Assembly: GCA_021199395.1 (NCBI GenBank)
Contig: JAJQIE010000072.1
Location: 1 to 11,346, forward strand
Reading direction: 5' to 3'
Source of the DNA: Lachnospiraceae bacterium
GTDB lineage: Bacteria > Bacillota > Clostridia > Lachnospirales > Lachnospiraceae
Length of the DNA: 11,346 nucleotides
How positions within the stretch are numbered: position 1 is the first letter of the stretch; the number at the start of each line of letters is the position of its first letter. The notes below the pieces were generated by a model, which saw nothing but the letters and a program-made list of their open reading frames with translations, searched no databases and had not been told where the DNA came from. Position numbers and translations under genes: made by a program. Below, piece after piece: positions 5,257 through 11,346 of this stretch.

Positions 5257-6435
5257 TCAATGATGGAACAGACGGATTCCGGTAAACGCCATCGCCATCC
5301 CGTATTTATTGCAGGTCTCTATCACATCCGCATCGCGCACAGAGCCGCCCGGCTCCGCGATATATTTCACACCGGATTTGTGAGCGCGCTCAATATTGTC
5401 GCTGAACGGGAAAAACGCATCCGATCCAAGCGTCACATCCTGCATCTGATCCAGCCATGCACGTTTTTCCTCCTCTGTAAACACCTCCGGCTTTTCTGTA
5501 AAAATTTTCTCCCATGCGCCATCCGCAAGGACATCCATATATTCCGCCCCAATATAGACGTCTATCGCGTTGTCACGCTCAGCGCGTGTGATCTTATCCG
5601 AGAACGGCAGCGCAAGTACCTTAGGACTCTGACGCAGGAACCAGTTGTCCGCCTTTTGTCCCGCAAGCCTCGTACAGTGCACTCTCGACTGCTGTCCCGC
5701 TCCGATACCGATGGCCTGACCTCCCTTTACATAGCAGACGGAATTTGACTGTGTATACTTCAGCACAATCAGCGCGATCTTCATATCCGCAAGCGCTTCC
5801 GCCGGAATCTCCTTATTTTCAGTCACAATATTGGAGAGCAGCTCGTCATCGATCGGGAGCTCCTGACGCCCCTGCTCAAAGGTCACGCCGTACACCTGCT
5901 TATGCTCCAGCGGATCAGGGCAATAATTCTCATCAATCTGAATGACATTGTAATTGCCCTTCTTTTTCTGCGCCAGAATGTCAAGCGCCTCCTGCGTATA
6001 ACCGGGAGCAATTACACCATCCGACACCTCCCTTTTGATCAGAAGCGCCGTATCGCGGTCGCAGACATCGGAAAGGGCGATAAAATCCCCGAAAGAAGAC
6101 ATTCGGTCAGCGCCTCTCGCTCTGGCATACGCGCAGGCAAGCGGCGAAAGATTCTCATAATCCTCTACCCAGTAAATCTTCGCAAGCGTTTCATCCAGCG
6201 GAAGCCCTACCGCCGCACCGGCAGGAGATACGTGCTTAAAGGACGTGGCCGCCGGAAGACCGGTCGCCGCCTTCAGTTCCCGCACAAGCTGCCATCCATT
6301 AAACGCGTCTAGAAAATTAATGTATCCCGGACGTCCTGACAGCACCTCGATCGGAAGCTCACTCCCGTCCGCCATATAAATGCGGGATGGTTTCTGGTTT
6401 GGGTTACAGCCATATTTTAATGCAAGCTCTTTCAT
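5257..6435 (-). CDS. purH: Stand-alone AICAR transformylase (PurH C-terminal domain only)
   Basis: Transfers the formyl group of 10-formyltetrahydrofolate to AICAR (ZMP), giving FAICAR, the penultimate step of IMP synthesis. The 392 residues correspond to the AICARFT domain alone; the roughly 200-residue cyclohydrolase domain of bifunctional PurH (about 520 residues) is absent. Motifs: KYGCNPNQKPSRIY (7-20); catalytic Lys67-His68 in SFKHVSPAGAA; KYTQSNSV ... GQAIGIGAGQQSR (226-251) for substrate and folate binding; SDAFFPFSDN (338-347); and C-terminal AFTGIRLFHH. The ATG at 6435 has GGAGAG 6 nt upstream; an in-frame TTG 30 nt earlier lacks such a site. The gene lies 35 nt behind purO, which supplies the missing activity, and is the second gene of the riboswitch-controlled operon. 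Confidence 0.92.
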   Translation of the reverse strand: MKELALKYGCNPNQKPSRIYMADGSELPIEVLSGRPGYINFLDAFNGWQLVRELKAATGLPAATSFKHVSPAGAAVGLPLDETLAKIYWVEDYENLSPLACAYARARGADRMSSFGDFIALSDVCDRDTALLIKREVSDGVIAPGYTQEALDILAQKKKGNYNVIQIDENYCPDPLEHKQVYGVTFEQGRQELPIDDELLSNIVTENKEIPAEALADMKIALIVLKYTQSNSVCYVKGGQAIGIGAGQQSRVHCTRLAGQKADNWFLRQSPKVLALPFSDKITRAERDNAIDVYIGAEYMDVLADGAWEKIFTEKPEVFTEEEKRAWLDQMQDVTLGSDAFFPFSDNIERAHKSGVKYIAEPGGSVRDADVIETCNKYGMAMAFTGIRLFHH

Positions 6436-6470
6436 AAAATTCTCTCCTATCTTTTTATTTAACAAATCTT

Positions 6471-7190
6471 TTACTGATTCTTGTTGACGATCCTTGTCTC
6501 ATATGCCCCGCTCGCAATATCAATATACCGAACAAACAGAGAAACCTTATTCTCCTCGTTCAGACTGTTCCAGAGCAGATCCGTGCACGCGTCGATCCCG
6601 TCCGGAATTGCCACGCGCTTAGGCTCTCCCTCAAAGCTCGGAAGCGGATTTCCATCGCTTTTATAAGTGTGGATAAAACGCCCCTCCCCGGCTACGCAGT
6701 TCTGATACGAAAACGTATACCGGTTACATGCCGCAGGGTTCCCGTCCGCACTCTTCAGAATAGACATTGCAAAATCAAACTCTCCATTTTCAATCTGCAA
6801 AATACCGGATATGCGCGGCGTATAATTGGGCGCGTCCGGCTCGAATTCCCGGCTGCGCAGCGACTGCTCAAAGGTCAGCGGTATGTCAGAGCTCATTCCC
6901 TCATATATCGTGTCGGTCTGATCTCCGTTCGTCACAATCGTCTTATTTCCAAGCACACGCACCGGCGCGTAAATAATCAGGCTCGGATCCTCCAGCTTTG
7001 CAGGGTCAAACGCCTGCGTGCGAATTCCTTCGCCGTCCTCCACAAAGACGCGGTTCCTGCTGTTCGAGCTTCTGCCCATAATAAAATACGCAGCCACCGC
7101 TTTTGCGCCATCCTTTGTCCTGCCGATCACAATTCCCCTGCCAGGGTAACTGTTTTCCCGCAGATCCTTTTCCAAATCAAGCCTTTCCAT
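6471..7190 (-). CDS. purO: PurO-type IMP cyclohydrolase
   Basis: A 239-residue protein of the archaeal-type IMP cyclohydrolase family, which closes FAICAR to IMP. It is unrelated in fold to the PurH N-terminal domain. Recognisable segments are SYPGRGIVIGRT (14-25), YFIMGRSSNSRNRVF (35-49, equivalent to the SRSxxNR stretch of archaeal PurO), APVRVLGNKTIVTNGDQTDTI (75-95, the NGxxTD motif) and NYTPRISGIL further on. AGGAGG is centred 8 nt before the ATG at 7190; ATGs at 7196 and 7223 are too near to or upstream of that site. It is the first gene of the operon with the transformylase, under a ZTP riboswitch. Identification rests on motifs and on the partner gene, which agree strongly. Confidence 0.88.
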   Translation of the reverse strand: MERLDLEKDLRENSYPGRGIVIGRTKDGAKAVAAYFIMGRSSNSRNRVFVEDGEGIRTQAFDPAKLEDPSLIIYAPVRVLGNKTIVTNGDQTDTIYEGMSSDIPLTFEQSLRSREFEPDAPNYTPRISGILQIENGEFDFAMSILKSADGNPAACNRYTFSYQNCVAGEGRFIHTYKSDGNPLPSFEGEPKRVAIPDGIDACTDLLWNSLNEENKVSLFVRYIDIASGAYETRIVNKNQ

Positions 7191-7452
7191 CCGCATGTCC
7201 TCCTTTTCTATTACATTGAACATAACAGTTCAGAACAGCATCGAAATGAAAAGACAGAATGCGCAGGTTTCCCTGCTAAAGACTGTATTTTCATTTCCCG
7301 CTCGTTTACACAGGACGCTGCAGCAAGTCCGCCAAAGCCACTATATCTCTTTTACTGCCGTATAATCAGGCAGGTAGGACTTATCGGCTCCCGCTCGCCG
7401 GATGGCTATGTCCGACGTCAACAGGAAAAGCTCTTTCCGCAGCCCTGCGCAT
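7191..7452 (-). other. Long leader between riboswitch terminator and purO
   Basis: About 262 nt lie between the terminator U-tract and the purO start. I see no credible ORF. It contains a GCAGG-GAAA-CCTGC hairpin with a GNRA tetraloop (7276-7263) and a GGAC/GTCC stem with an internal palindrome (7330-7313). Neither is followed by a T-tract. The purO ribosome site (7203-7199) is at the end of the region. Confidence 0.5.
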
Positions 7453-7550
7453 AAAAAAACCGTCCCGGAACAAAACATCTGCCCAGACGGTCGACTCTTC
7501 TTCACCCATACTCCCCTGTGGTATCCCACTTCCGTCAGTTGTATGAGCGT
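7453..7550 (-). ncRNA. ZTP (ZMP) riboswitch, pfl motif, with terminator
   Basis: On the minus strand all parts of the pfl consensus appear in order: P1 5' arm CTCATAC (7547-7541); the ACTGACGGAA joining region (7539-7530); hairpin P2 GTGG-GATA-CCAC (7529-7518); GGGGAG (7516-7511); P1 3' arm GTATGGG (7511-7505); a purine-rich linker; and the pseudoknot/P3 segment CCGTCTGGGC (7490-7481, consensus CCGCCUGGGC). That last segment also forms the 5' arm of a terminator: ACCGTC (7491-7486) pairs with GACGGT (7464-7459), followed by seven T (7459-7453). Ligand binding should therefore hold the 5' arm and prevent termination, a genetic ON switch. It controls purO-purH, whose substrate is the ligand. 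Confidence 0.93.
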
Positions 7551-7554
7551 TTAC

Positions 7555-7583
7555 AACATAACATTTTATACTGAAAAATGCAA
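7555..7583 (-). promoter_or_regulatory. Promoter of the ZTP riboswitch-purO-purH transcript
   Basis: On the minus strand, -10 TATGTT (7560-7555) is preceded by TGT, an extended -10. A weak -35 TTGCAT (7583-7578) lies 17 bp away. The start point would fall near 7548, right at the riboswitch P1 stem. Confidence 0.6.
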
Positions 7584-7684
7584 GCCCTTTTTTCAGATTT
7601 GAGTTTTTGCCTCCGCATCGGTTACACGTCAAACCCAGGCCAAAACTGTATATCGCCGCCTGAACACTTTCGCTCAAAAAACAG

Positions 7685-8048
7685 TTGAAAAAGCGGCTCT
7701 GCGACTTTATACTGAATTTATTGAATACGGCAATGATTACTGAATATATGGAACAGGCCGCCGCCCTTTTCTGGAAGTACCCTGCGGTAAATGTACTGTT
7801 ATGCATGGAAGAATGGTTCTGCTTTCCTCTGTATATACGAGCTTCTCATCATGCGCTTTCACAACTACTACGACGGAGAGCTTCGATATGAGGACGGAAG
7901 GCTGCAGACGCAAAAAAACGACAGCCGCTATCACGGATACGGGCTGGAGAGCATTCGTGAGGCTGTCGCAAACTATAACGGAGCGGTTGCGCACGACATC
8001 ACTGAAAATGAATTTACACTGAATATTCTGATCCCAATTGTGAAATAA
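7685..8048 (+). pseudogene. Remnant of a GHKL sensor histidine kinase
   Basis: Reading from about 7854 to the stop at 8048, the translation RFHNYYDGELRYEDGRL ... DSRYHGYGLESIREAVANY ... EFTLNILIPI is typical of the C-terminal ATPase domain of AgrC/LytS-type GHKL kinases (NxYDG and HGYGLxSI boxes). Upstream, in another frame (7685-7891), WKYPAVNVLL resembles the xNPAVNALL segment just before the ATP-binding domain. The part between, including the N-box with its catalytic Asn, is missing, and a frameshift joins the pieces. No sensor membrane domain and no LytTR regulator are nearby. It looks like an inactivated, internally deleted two-component gene. I am fairly sure of the C-terminal part and less sure of the upstream part. 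Confidence 0.6.
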
Positions 8049-8122
8049 TCGTCCGGTTCATCCCGTATGTATTCCACCATTTCCCATTATGCAGCAGGCT
8101 TTTTACTGGCCGCTGCAGGGCT

Positions 8123-8593
8123 TCACTCCTCCAGCATTGTATTGATCCTGCGGAACCTGCGCCTGTCCTGCTTCTCCAGATCCTCCCAGATCGTACCGGC
8201 CAGCTCCGCAAGCATACAGTCGTCAAACGCGATCTCACCGCCATATATACTCATACCTTCTGCAATCGCCTGCTGCGCTTCCCGATATTCCTCGTAGTGC
8301 TCATCGCCCTCGCAGAAATCCTCCCGCACATTGATCCCATATCTGGCCCGGAACAGCTCCGCAAGCTCCTCTCTGCTTTCCGCCTGCTTCCGGCCGAAAA
8401 AAACAGGGCCAAGTACATCATAAAGAAGCTGCTTCTGGCGTTCCACAAGCTCGCCCTCTTCACACGCTACCAGATAACCGCTGGCAGGCTCCTTTGATGC
8501 GGTACTTTGCCCATTCTTTTCATTCGTGCTTTTTTCATTTTCAGGGCGATTCCCGCCCTGCGATAAATTCAGTCTTTTCCACTCGACAGCCAT
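8123..8593 (-). CDS. Uncharacterised hydrophilic protein
   Basis: A 156-residue protein I do not recognise. It has no signal peptide or membrane segment. The first 40 residues or so are polar and probably disordered (rich in Asn, Ser, Glu, Lys). The rest is strongly charged and likely helical, with an acidic middle (YGINVREDFCEGDEHYEEY, about 84-102) and a basic patch near the end (KQDRRRFRRINTMLEE, 141-156). An AAAGGGAG ribosome site precedes the ATG closely. It has its own consensus promoter, which separates it from the liv operon, and is followed by the broken histidine kinase on the other strand. The consensus promoter and the clean reading frame over 156 codons argue that it is real. Function unknown. 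Confidence 0.7.
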   Translation of the reverse strand: MAVEWKRLNLSQGGNRPENEKSTNEKNGQSTASKEPASGYLVACEEGELVERQKQLLYDVLGPVFFGRKQAESREELAELFRARYGINVREDFCEGDEHYEEYREAQQAIAEGMSIYGGEIAFDDCMLAELAGTIWEDLEKQDRRRFRRINTMLEE

Positions 8594-8669
8594 ATCTCCC
8601 TTTTCACTTCTCAGAGCAAAAACGGCAGCTTTCCTTCACACAAACGCATATTCACATAAGCACATAATA

Positions 8670-8698
8670 ATTGTATCTTATTGTATCAGAAATGTCAA
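8670..8698 (-). promoter_or_regulatory. Promoter of the uncharacterised 156-residue gene
   Basis: On the minus strand, perfect -35 TTGACA (8698-8693), 17-bp spacer, -10 TACAAT (8675-8670), giving a leader of about 70 nt. The octamer GATACAAT occurs twice, at 8687-8680 and 8677-8670, exactly 10 bp apart, the second covering the -10. It may be an operator. Confidence 0.75.
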
Positions 8699-8711
8699 TA
8701 CTATATTTTTA

Positions 8712-9353
8712 TTATTCCTCAGTCGGAAGCTTTCCAAACCGGAGCCGGATATAGGACTCTATCGCCTTCATCACACCCTCGAATCCAAGCCGCTGGCTGT
8801 TCAGGCACAGGTCATAATTTCTCGCGTCATTCCATTTCTTTCCGGTATAATAATTGTAAAAATCGCTGCGGTATTTATCCGTCTTCTCGACAAATTTTTC
8901 CACGTCCCTGTCCGTGCAGGCGTTGCGTTCAATCGCCTGACGGACACAGTATGCCCGCGGCGCATGGACAAACACACTGACCAGCCCCGGATAGTCCTTG
9001 AGGACATAGTCCGCGGCGCGGCCGACTATCACACAGGATTCCCGCTCCGCGAGATCACGGATAATCTTCGCCTGATAGTTAAACAGATTATGGTCGCTGA
9101 CGAATTCATCGCTGTCCGGCGGGATCAGCCGCCCTTTGTATTCCCCCTTTGTCTTCCCAAAAAGAGGCGTGCGTTTCAGCTTTTCATATGTCTCATTAAA
9201 CAGCGCCTCATTGATACCGCTTTCCTCCGAGGCCATACGTATGATTTCTTTTTCATAGCACCGGACTCCCATGTCCTTTGCCAGCATCTGCCCCACGGTC
9301 TTGCCGCCGCTGCCAAATTGTCGCGCAATCGTTACTACAATGTGCTGCTCCAT
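8712..9353 (-). CDS. Cytidylate kinase-like protein
   Basis: A 213-residue P-loop nucleotide kinase of the cytidylate-kinase-like (Cytidylate_kin2) family. The N-terminus VVTIARQFGSGGKTVG (6-21) carries the phosphate-binding loop GSGGKT (14-19). Further family features are a GVRCYEKEIIRMAS helix, ESCVIVGRAADYVL (about 105-118) and the Arg-rich lid-like stretch that follows. The true substrate of this family is unsettled, and it is distinct from housekeeping Cmk. The start at 9353 has AGGAGGAGG 6 nt upstream; a TTG in frame at 9374 would place that site inside the gene. It follows livF by 21 nt on the same strand and so appears to be the last gene of the amino-acid transporter operon. No terminator is seen after it. 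Confidence 0.85.
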   Translation of the reverse strand: MEQHIVVTIARQFGSGGKTVGQMLAKDMGVRCYEKEIIRMASEESGINEALFNETYEKLKRTPLFGKTKGEYKGRLIPPDSDEFVSDHNLFNYQAKIIRDLAERESCVIVGRAADYVLKDYPGLVSVFVHAPRAYCVRQAIERNACTDRDVEKFVEKTDKYRSDFYNYYTGKKWNDARNYDLCLNSQRLGFEGVMKAIESYIRLRFGKLPTEE

Positions 9354-9374
9354 ACCGAACCTCCTCCTGAACAA

Positions 9375-10085
9375 TTACTCACCAAGATACGCTTTCTTAA
9401 TCGATTCATCATCCATCAGGATGGCCGCCCTGCCCTCCTGAACGATTTTCCCCGTCTCCAGCACATAAGCGCGGTCCGCGATTCCAAGCGCCTTTTTCGC
9501 GTTCTGTTCGACGAGAAGCACCGTTGTACCGCTCGCGCTTACACTCTGAATAATATCAAAAATCTCATTTACCAGGATCGGCGACAATCCCATCGACGGT
9601 TCATCCATCACAATGATCCTGGGATTTGACATCAGAGCGCGCCCCATTGCGAGCATCTGCTGCTCACCGCCGGAAAGCGTCCCCGCCGTCTGGTTCCTGC
9701 GCTCCTCCAGGCGCGGAAAGCGTTTATACACCTTCTCAAGGCTCTCCTCGATTTCATTCTTATCCGTTCTGGTATAGGCTCCCATCTTCAGATTCTGATA
9801 AACCGTCAGCTGCGAGAAAACACGCCGCCCCTCCGGCACATGAGCCATGCCAAGCTTTACTATTTTATGAGCAGGCGTCCTGGTAATATCCTGCCCTTCA
9901 AAAATCACATGACCTTTTTTGGGGGAGATCAGTCCCGTAATCGTATGCAAAATGGTAGTCTTTCCAGCGCCATTCGCCCCGATCAAAGCAATAATCTCGC
10001 CCTCGTTGACCTCGAAGGAAATTCCCTTTATTGCCTGAATCACACCATAAAATACTTCCAGATCTTTTACTTCAAGCATTGCCAT
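9375..10085 (-). CDS. livF: Branched-chain amino-acid ABC transporter ATPase LivF
   Basis: A 236-residue cytoplasmic ATPase that pairs with LivG to power uptake through LivH/LivM. Motifs: Walker A GANGAGKTT (36-44), HVPEGRRVF (82-90), signature LSGGEQQM (137-144), Walker B RIIVMDEP (156-163) and LLVEQNAKKAL, in which Gln-Asn replaces the usual His of the switch loop, a standard LivF trait. Length is normal for the family (about 235). AGGAGGG is 7 nt before the ATG at 10085. It follows livG by 16 nt. Confidence 0.95.
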   Translation of the reverse strand: MAMLEVKDLEVFYGVIQAIKGISFEVNEGEIIALIGANGAGKTTILHTITGLISPKKGHVIFEGQDITRTPAHKIVKLGMAHVPEGRRVFSQLTVYQNLKMGAYTRTDKNEIEESLEKVYKRFPRLEERRNQTAGTLSGGEQQMLAMGRALMSNPRIIVMDEPSMGLSPILVNEIFDIIQSVSASGTTVLLVEQNAKKALGIADRAYVLETGKIVQEGRAAILMDDESIKKAYLGE

Positions 10086-10101
10086 CGCAATTCCCTCCTT
10101 A

Positions 10102-10863
10102 TCACTCGCCCAGATATGCCGTGATCACCTGCGGATCCCGCAGGACGGCTGCGGTCTTTCCATGGGAGAGAACCTCGCCAAAATTCAGCACCGTCAGTTC
10201 TTCACAGATTCCCGACACCAGCTTCATATCATGCTCGATCAGCAGAATCGTCACGCCAAAATGATCGCGCACAAAATGAATCGTATCCATCAGCTCCTTT
10301 GTCTCATTCGGATTCATGCCAGCCGCGGGCTCATCCAGCAGCAGAAGCTTGGGGTCTGTCGCAAGCGCCCTCGCGATCTCCAGCTTGCGCTGCTTGCCAT
10401 AGGGAAGGTTCGACGCCTTGTAATCCGCCGATCCATCCAGATCAAACACCTTCAGTAAATCCAGCGCCTTCTCATCCATCTCCTTTTCCACCCTCCGGTA
10501 GGAAGGCGTATGAAAAATACTGGACAGCATGGAATATTTATACTCATTGTGAAGCCCTGCTTTCACATTGTCAAGCACCGGCATGTCCTTAAACAGACGG
10601 ATATTCTGAAAGGTGCGGGCGATTCCGCTCTTACAGATTTCCGCGGTACTTTTCCCGATCATACTCTCCCCATCCAGAAGAATACTGCCCTCGCTCGGCT
10701 TGTATACGCCGGTCAGCAGGTTGAACACTGTAGTTTTCCCCGCGCCGTTTGGCCCGATCAGTCCGTAAAGAGCGCCCTTCTCTATCGTCAGATCCAGCGC
10801 ATTGACCGCTCGAAGGCCGCCGAACGAAATTCCGAGATTTTTTACCTCCAGCATTGCAGACAT
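10102..10863 (-). CDS. livG: Branched-chain amino-acid ABC transporter ATPase LivG
   Basis: A 253-residue ATPase, partner of LivF. Motifs: Walker A GPNGAGKTT (37-45), Q-loop Gln86 in ARTFQNIRLF, signature variant NLPYGKQRKLEIARAL (152-167), Walker B LLLLDEPAAGMNPNET (173-188; the PAAGMN run is a LivG hallmark) and switch His211 in LLIEHDM. The ATG at 10863 is set by AAGGAGGG 8 nt upstream; the longer in-frame version starting in livM has no such site. The livM stop and this start are separated by a single base (TGATATG), so translation is probably coupled. Confidence 0.95.
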   Translation of the reverse strand: MSAMLEVKNLGISFGGLRAVNALDLTIEKGALYGLIGPNGAGKTTVFNLLTGVYKPSEGSILLDGESMIGKSTAEICKSGIARTFQNIRLFKDMPVLDNVKAGLHNEYKYSMLSSIFHTPSYRRVEKEMDEKALDLLKVFDLDGSADYKASNLPYGKQRKLEIARALATDPKLLLLDEPAAGMNPNETKELMDTIHFVRDHFGVTILLIEHDMKLVSGICEELTVLNFGEVLSHGKTAAVLRDPQVITAYLGE

Positions 10864-10864
10864 A

Positions 10865-11346
10865 TCATTCGCCCTCCTTCGCGGATTTGTGGAAGAAGCG
10901 CCCCAGAATACGTTCACGCCACTCCAGCGCTTTCGGCGCCCAGTTAATCAGCATCATCGCAATCAGAACAATCGCGTAGATCAGCATACGATAATCGGAA
11001 AGGAATCGGAGCATTTCCGGGAGCACCGTCAGCACCACAGCGGCAATGATCGAACCGCGCATATTTCCAATCCCGCCCAGCACTACGAATACCAGCGCCA
11101 GAATCGATGTGTTAAAGTTAAATTTGGAAGCCTGAAGCGTGGACAGGTTGTGCGAATAGAGCGCACCCGCTACTCCCGCCAGCGCCGCTGACACAGTAAA
11201 TGCCATCAGTTTGTATTTGGTAATATTGATACCAATGGACTCTGCGGCGATACGATTGTCACGGATCGCCATGATCGCGCGGCCGTCCCTGGAATTGATC
11301 AGGTTCAGCACGATAAACAGAGTGATCAGAATCAAAATCACGCCCA
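10865..11346 (-). CDS. livM: Branched-chain amino-acid ABC transporter permease LivM (C-terminal part)
   Basis: An inner-membrane permease subunit cut by the right end of the window. The frame is open to the last base and about 160 C-terminal residues are seen of the usual 300-350. Hydrophobic segments begin at ILILITLFIVLNLI, KLMAFTVSAALAGVAGAL, SILALVFVVLGGIG, GSIIAAVVLTVL and MLIYAIVLIAMMLI. The cytoplasmic loop AIRDNRIAAESIGINITKYK is the permease motif that contacts the ATPases. The tail is basic (RERILGRFFHKSAKEGE). The upstream GTG at 11341 is an internal Val, not a start. livH and the binding protein are expected beyond the window. Confidence 0.93.
   Translation of the reverse strand, partial: GVILILITLFIVLNLINSRDGRAIMAIRDNRIAAESIGINITKYKLMAFTVSAALAGVAGALYSHNLSTLQASKFNFNTSILALVFVVLGGIGNMRGSIIAAVVLTVLPEMLRFLSDYRMLIYAIVLIAMMLINWAPKALEWRERILGRFFHKSAKEGE

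Noticed and set aside
6669..7454. A 261-codon plus-strand open frame opposite purO and its leader.
   Set aside because: It is the antisense of PurO motifs and of the riboswitch leader, with no family features.
7381..7806. A 141-codon minus-strand open frame running across the riboswitch.
   Set aside because: It covers the aptamer, terminator and promoter, which explain the conservation; the peptide has no recognisable features.
8090..8117. TGCAGC/GCTGCA hairpin after the 156-residue gene, considered as its terminator.
   Set aside because: A 9-bp stem with a bulge and no T-tract on either strand; not supportable as an intrinsic terminator.
8526..9629. A 367-codon plus-strand open frame opposite the kinase-like gene and the end of livF.
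   Set aside because: The minus strand holds recognisable genes with proper ribosome sites over the same DNA; the plus translation is His/Arg/Leu-rich and resembles no family.

Overview
The window looks like a chromosomal segment of a strictly anaerobic, low-to-mid GC Gram-positive bacterium, most likely a gut Clostridia of the Lachnospiraceae type. The reasons are: AGGAGG-type ribosome binding sites and consensus TTGACA/17 bp/TATAAT-like promoters throughout; a PerR repressor next to a 'reverse' rubrerythrin (rubredoxin domain first); a secreted SH3-SH3-NlpC/P60 wall hydrolase with Glu/Thr/Ala-rich linkers; and a purine module made of a PurO-type IMP cyclohydrolase plus a stand-alone AICAR transformylase. 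The genus is an inference; no rRNA or tRNA is present to test it.

Layout, left to right. 1-53: one copy of a short REP-like hairpin repeat. 75-2127: the secreted NlpC/P60 hydrolase (minus) with its terminator, promoter and three GTAAT-type repeats at the transcription start. 2178-3613: a GNAT acetyltransferase followed by thioredoxin reductase (minus, 20 bp apart). 3684-4997: divergent to these, perR and reverse rubrerythrin (plus). Each has its own consensus promoter, and each has a PerR-type palindrome placed exactly 5 nt after the -10 box. The second REP-like copy lies between them. 5016-5247: a 156 bp MITE-like palindrome flanked by TAA/TAA, then a second long hairpin. 5257-7583: purO-purH (minus), preceded by a 262 nt leader and a clear ZTP (pfl) riboswitch with terminator and promoter. 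7685-8048: remnant of a GHKL sensor histidine kinase (plus, broken). 8123-8698: an unrecognised 156-residue protein with its own strong promoter (minus). 8712-11346: a branched-chain amino-acid ABC operon, livM (cut by the window end), livG, livF, with a cytidylate-kinase-like gene as its last member (minus).

How the parts work together. The centre is a small peroxide and thiol stress island: PerR would sense peroxide through its metal site and release its own promoter and that of the rubrerythrin peroxidase, while thioredoxin reductase supplies thiol reducing power from the divergent transcript. The purine pair performs the last two steps of de novo IMP synthesis, which most bacteria place in one bifunctional PurH. 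Its substrate ZMP, or the derived ZTP, is the riboswitch ligand, so substrate accumulation should switch on the enzymes that consume it. The liv genes form a high-affinity amino-acid importer.

The most notable signals are the ZTP riboswitch on a split purO/purH operon, the matched PerR promoter pair, and the MITE-like and REP-like repeats. I found no phage, CRISPR, toxin-antitoxin or defence genes, and nothing I can defend as a wholly new system.
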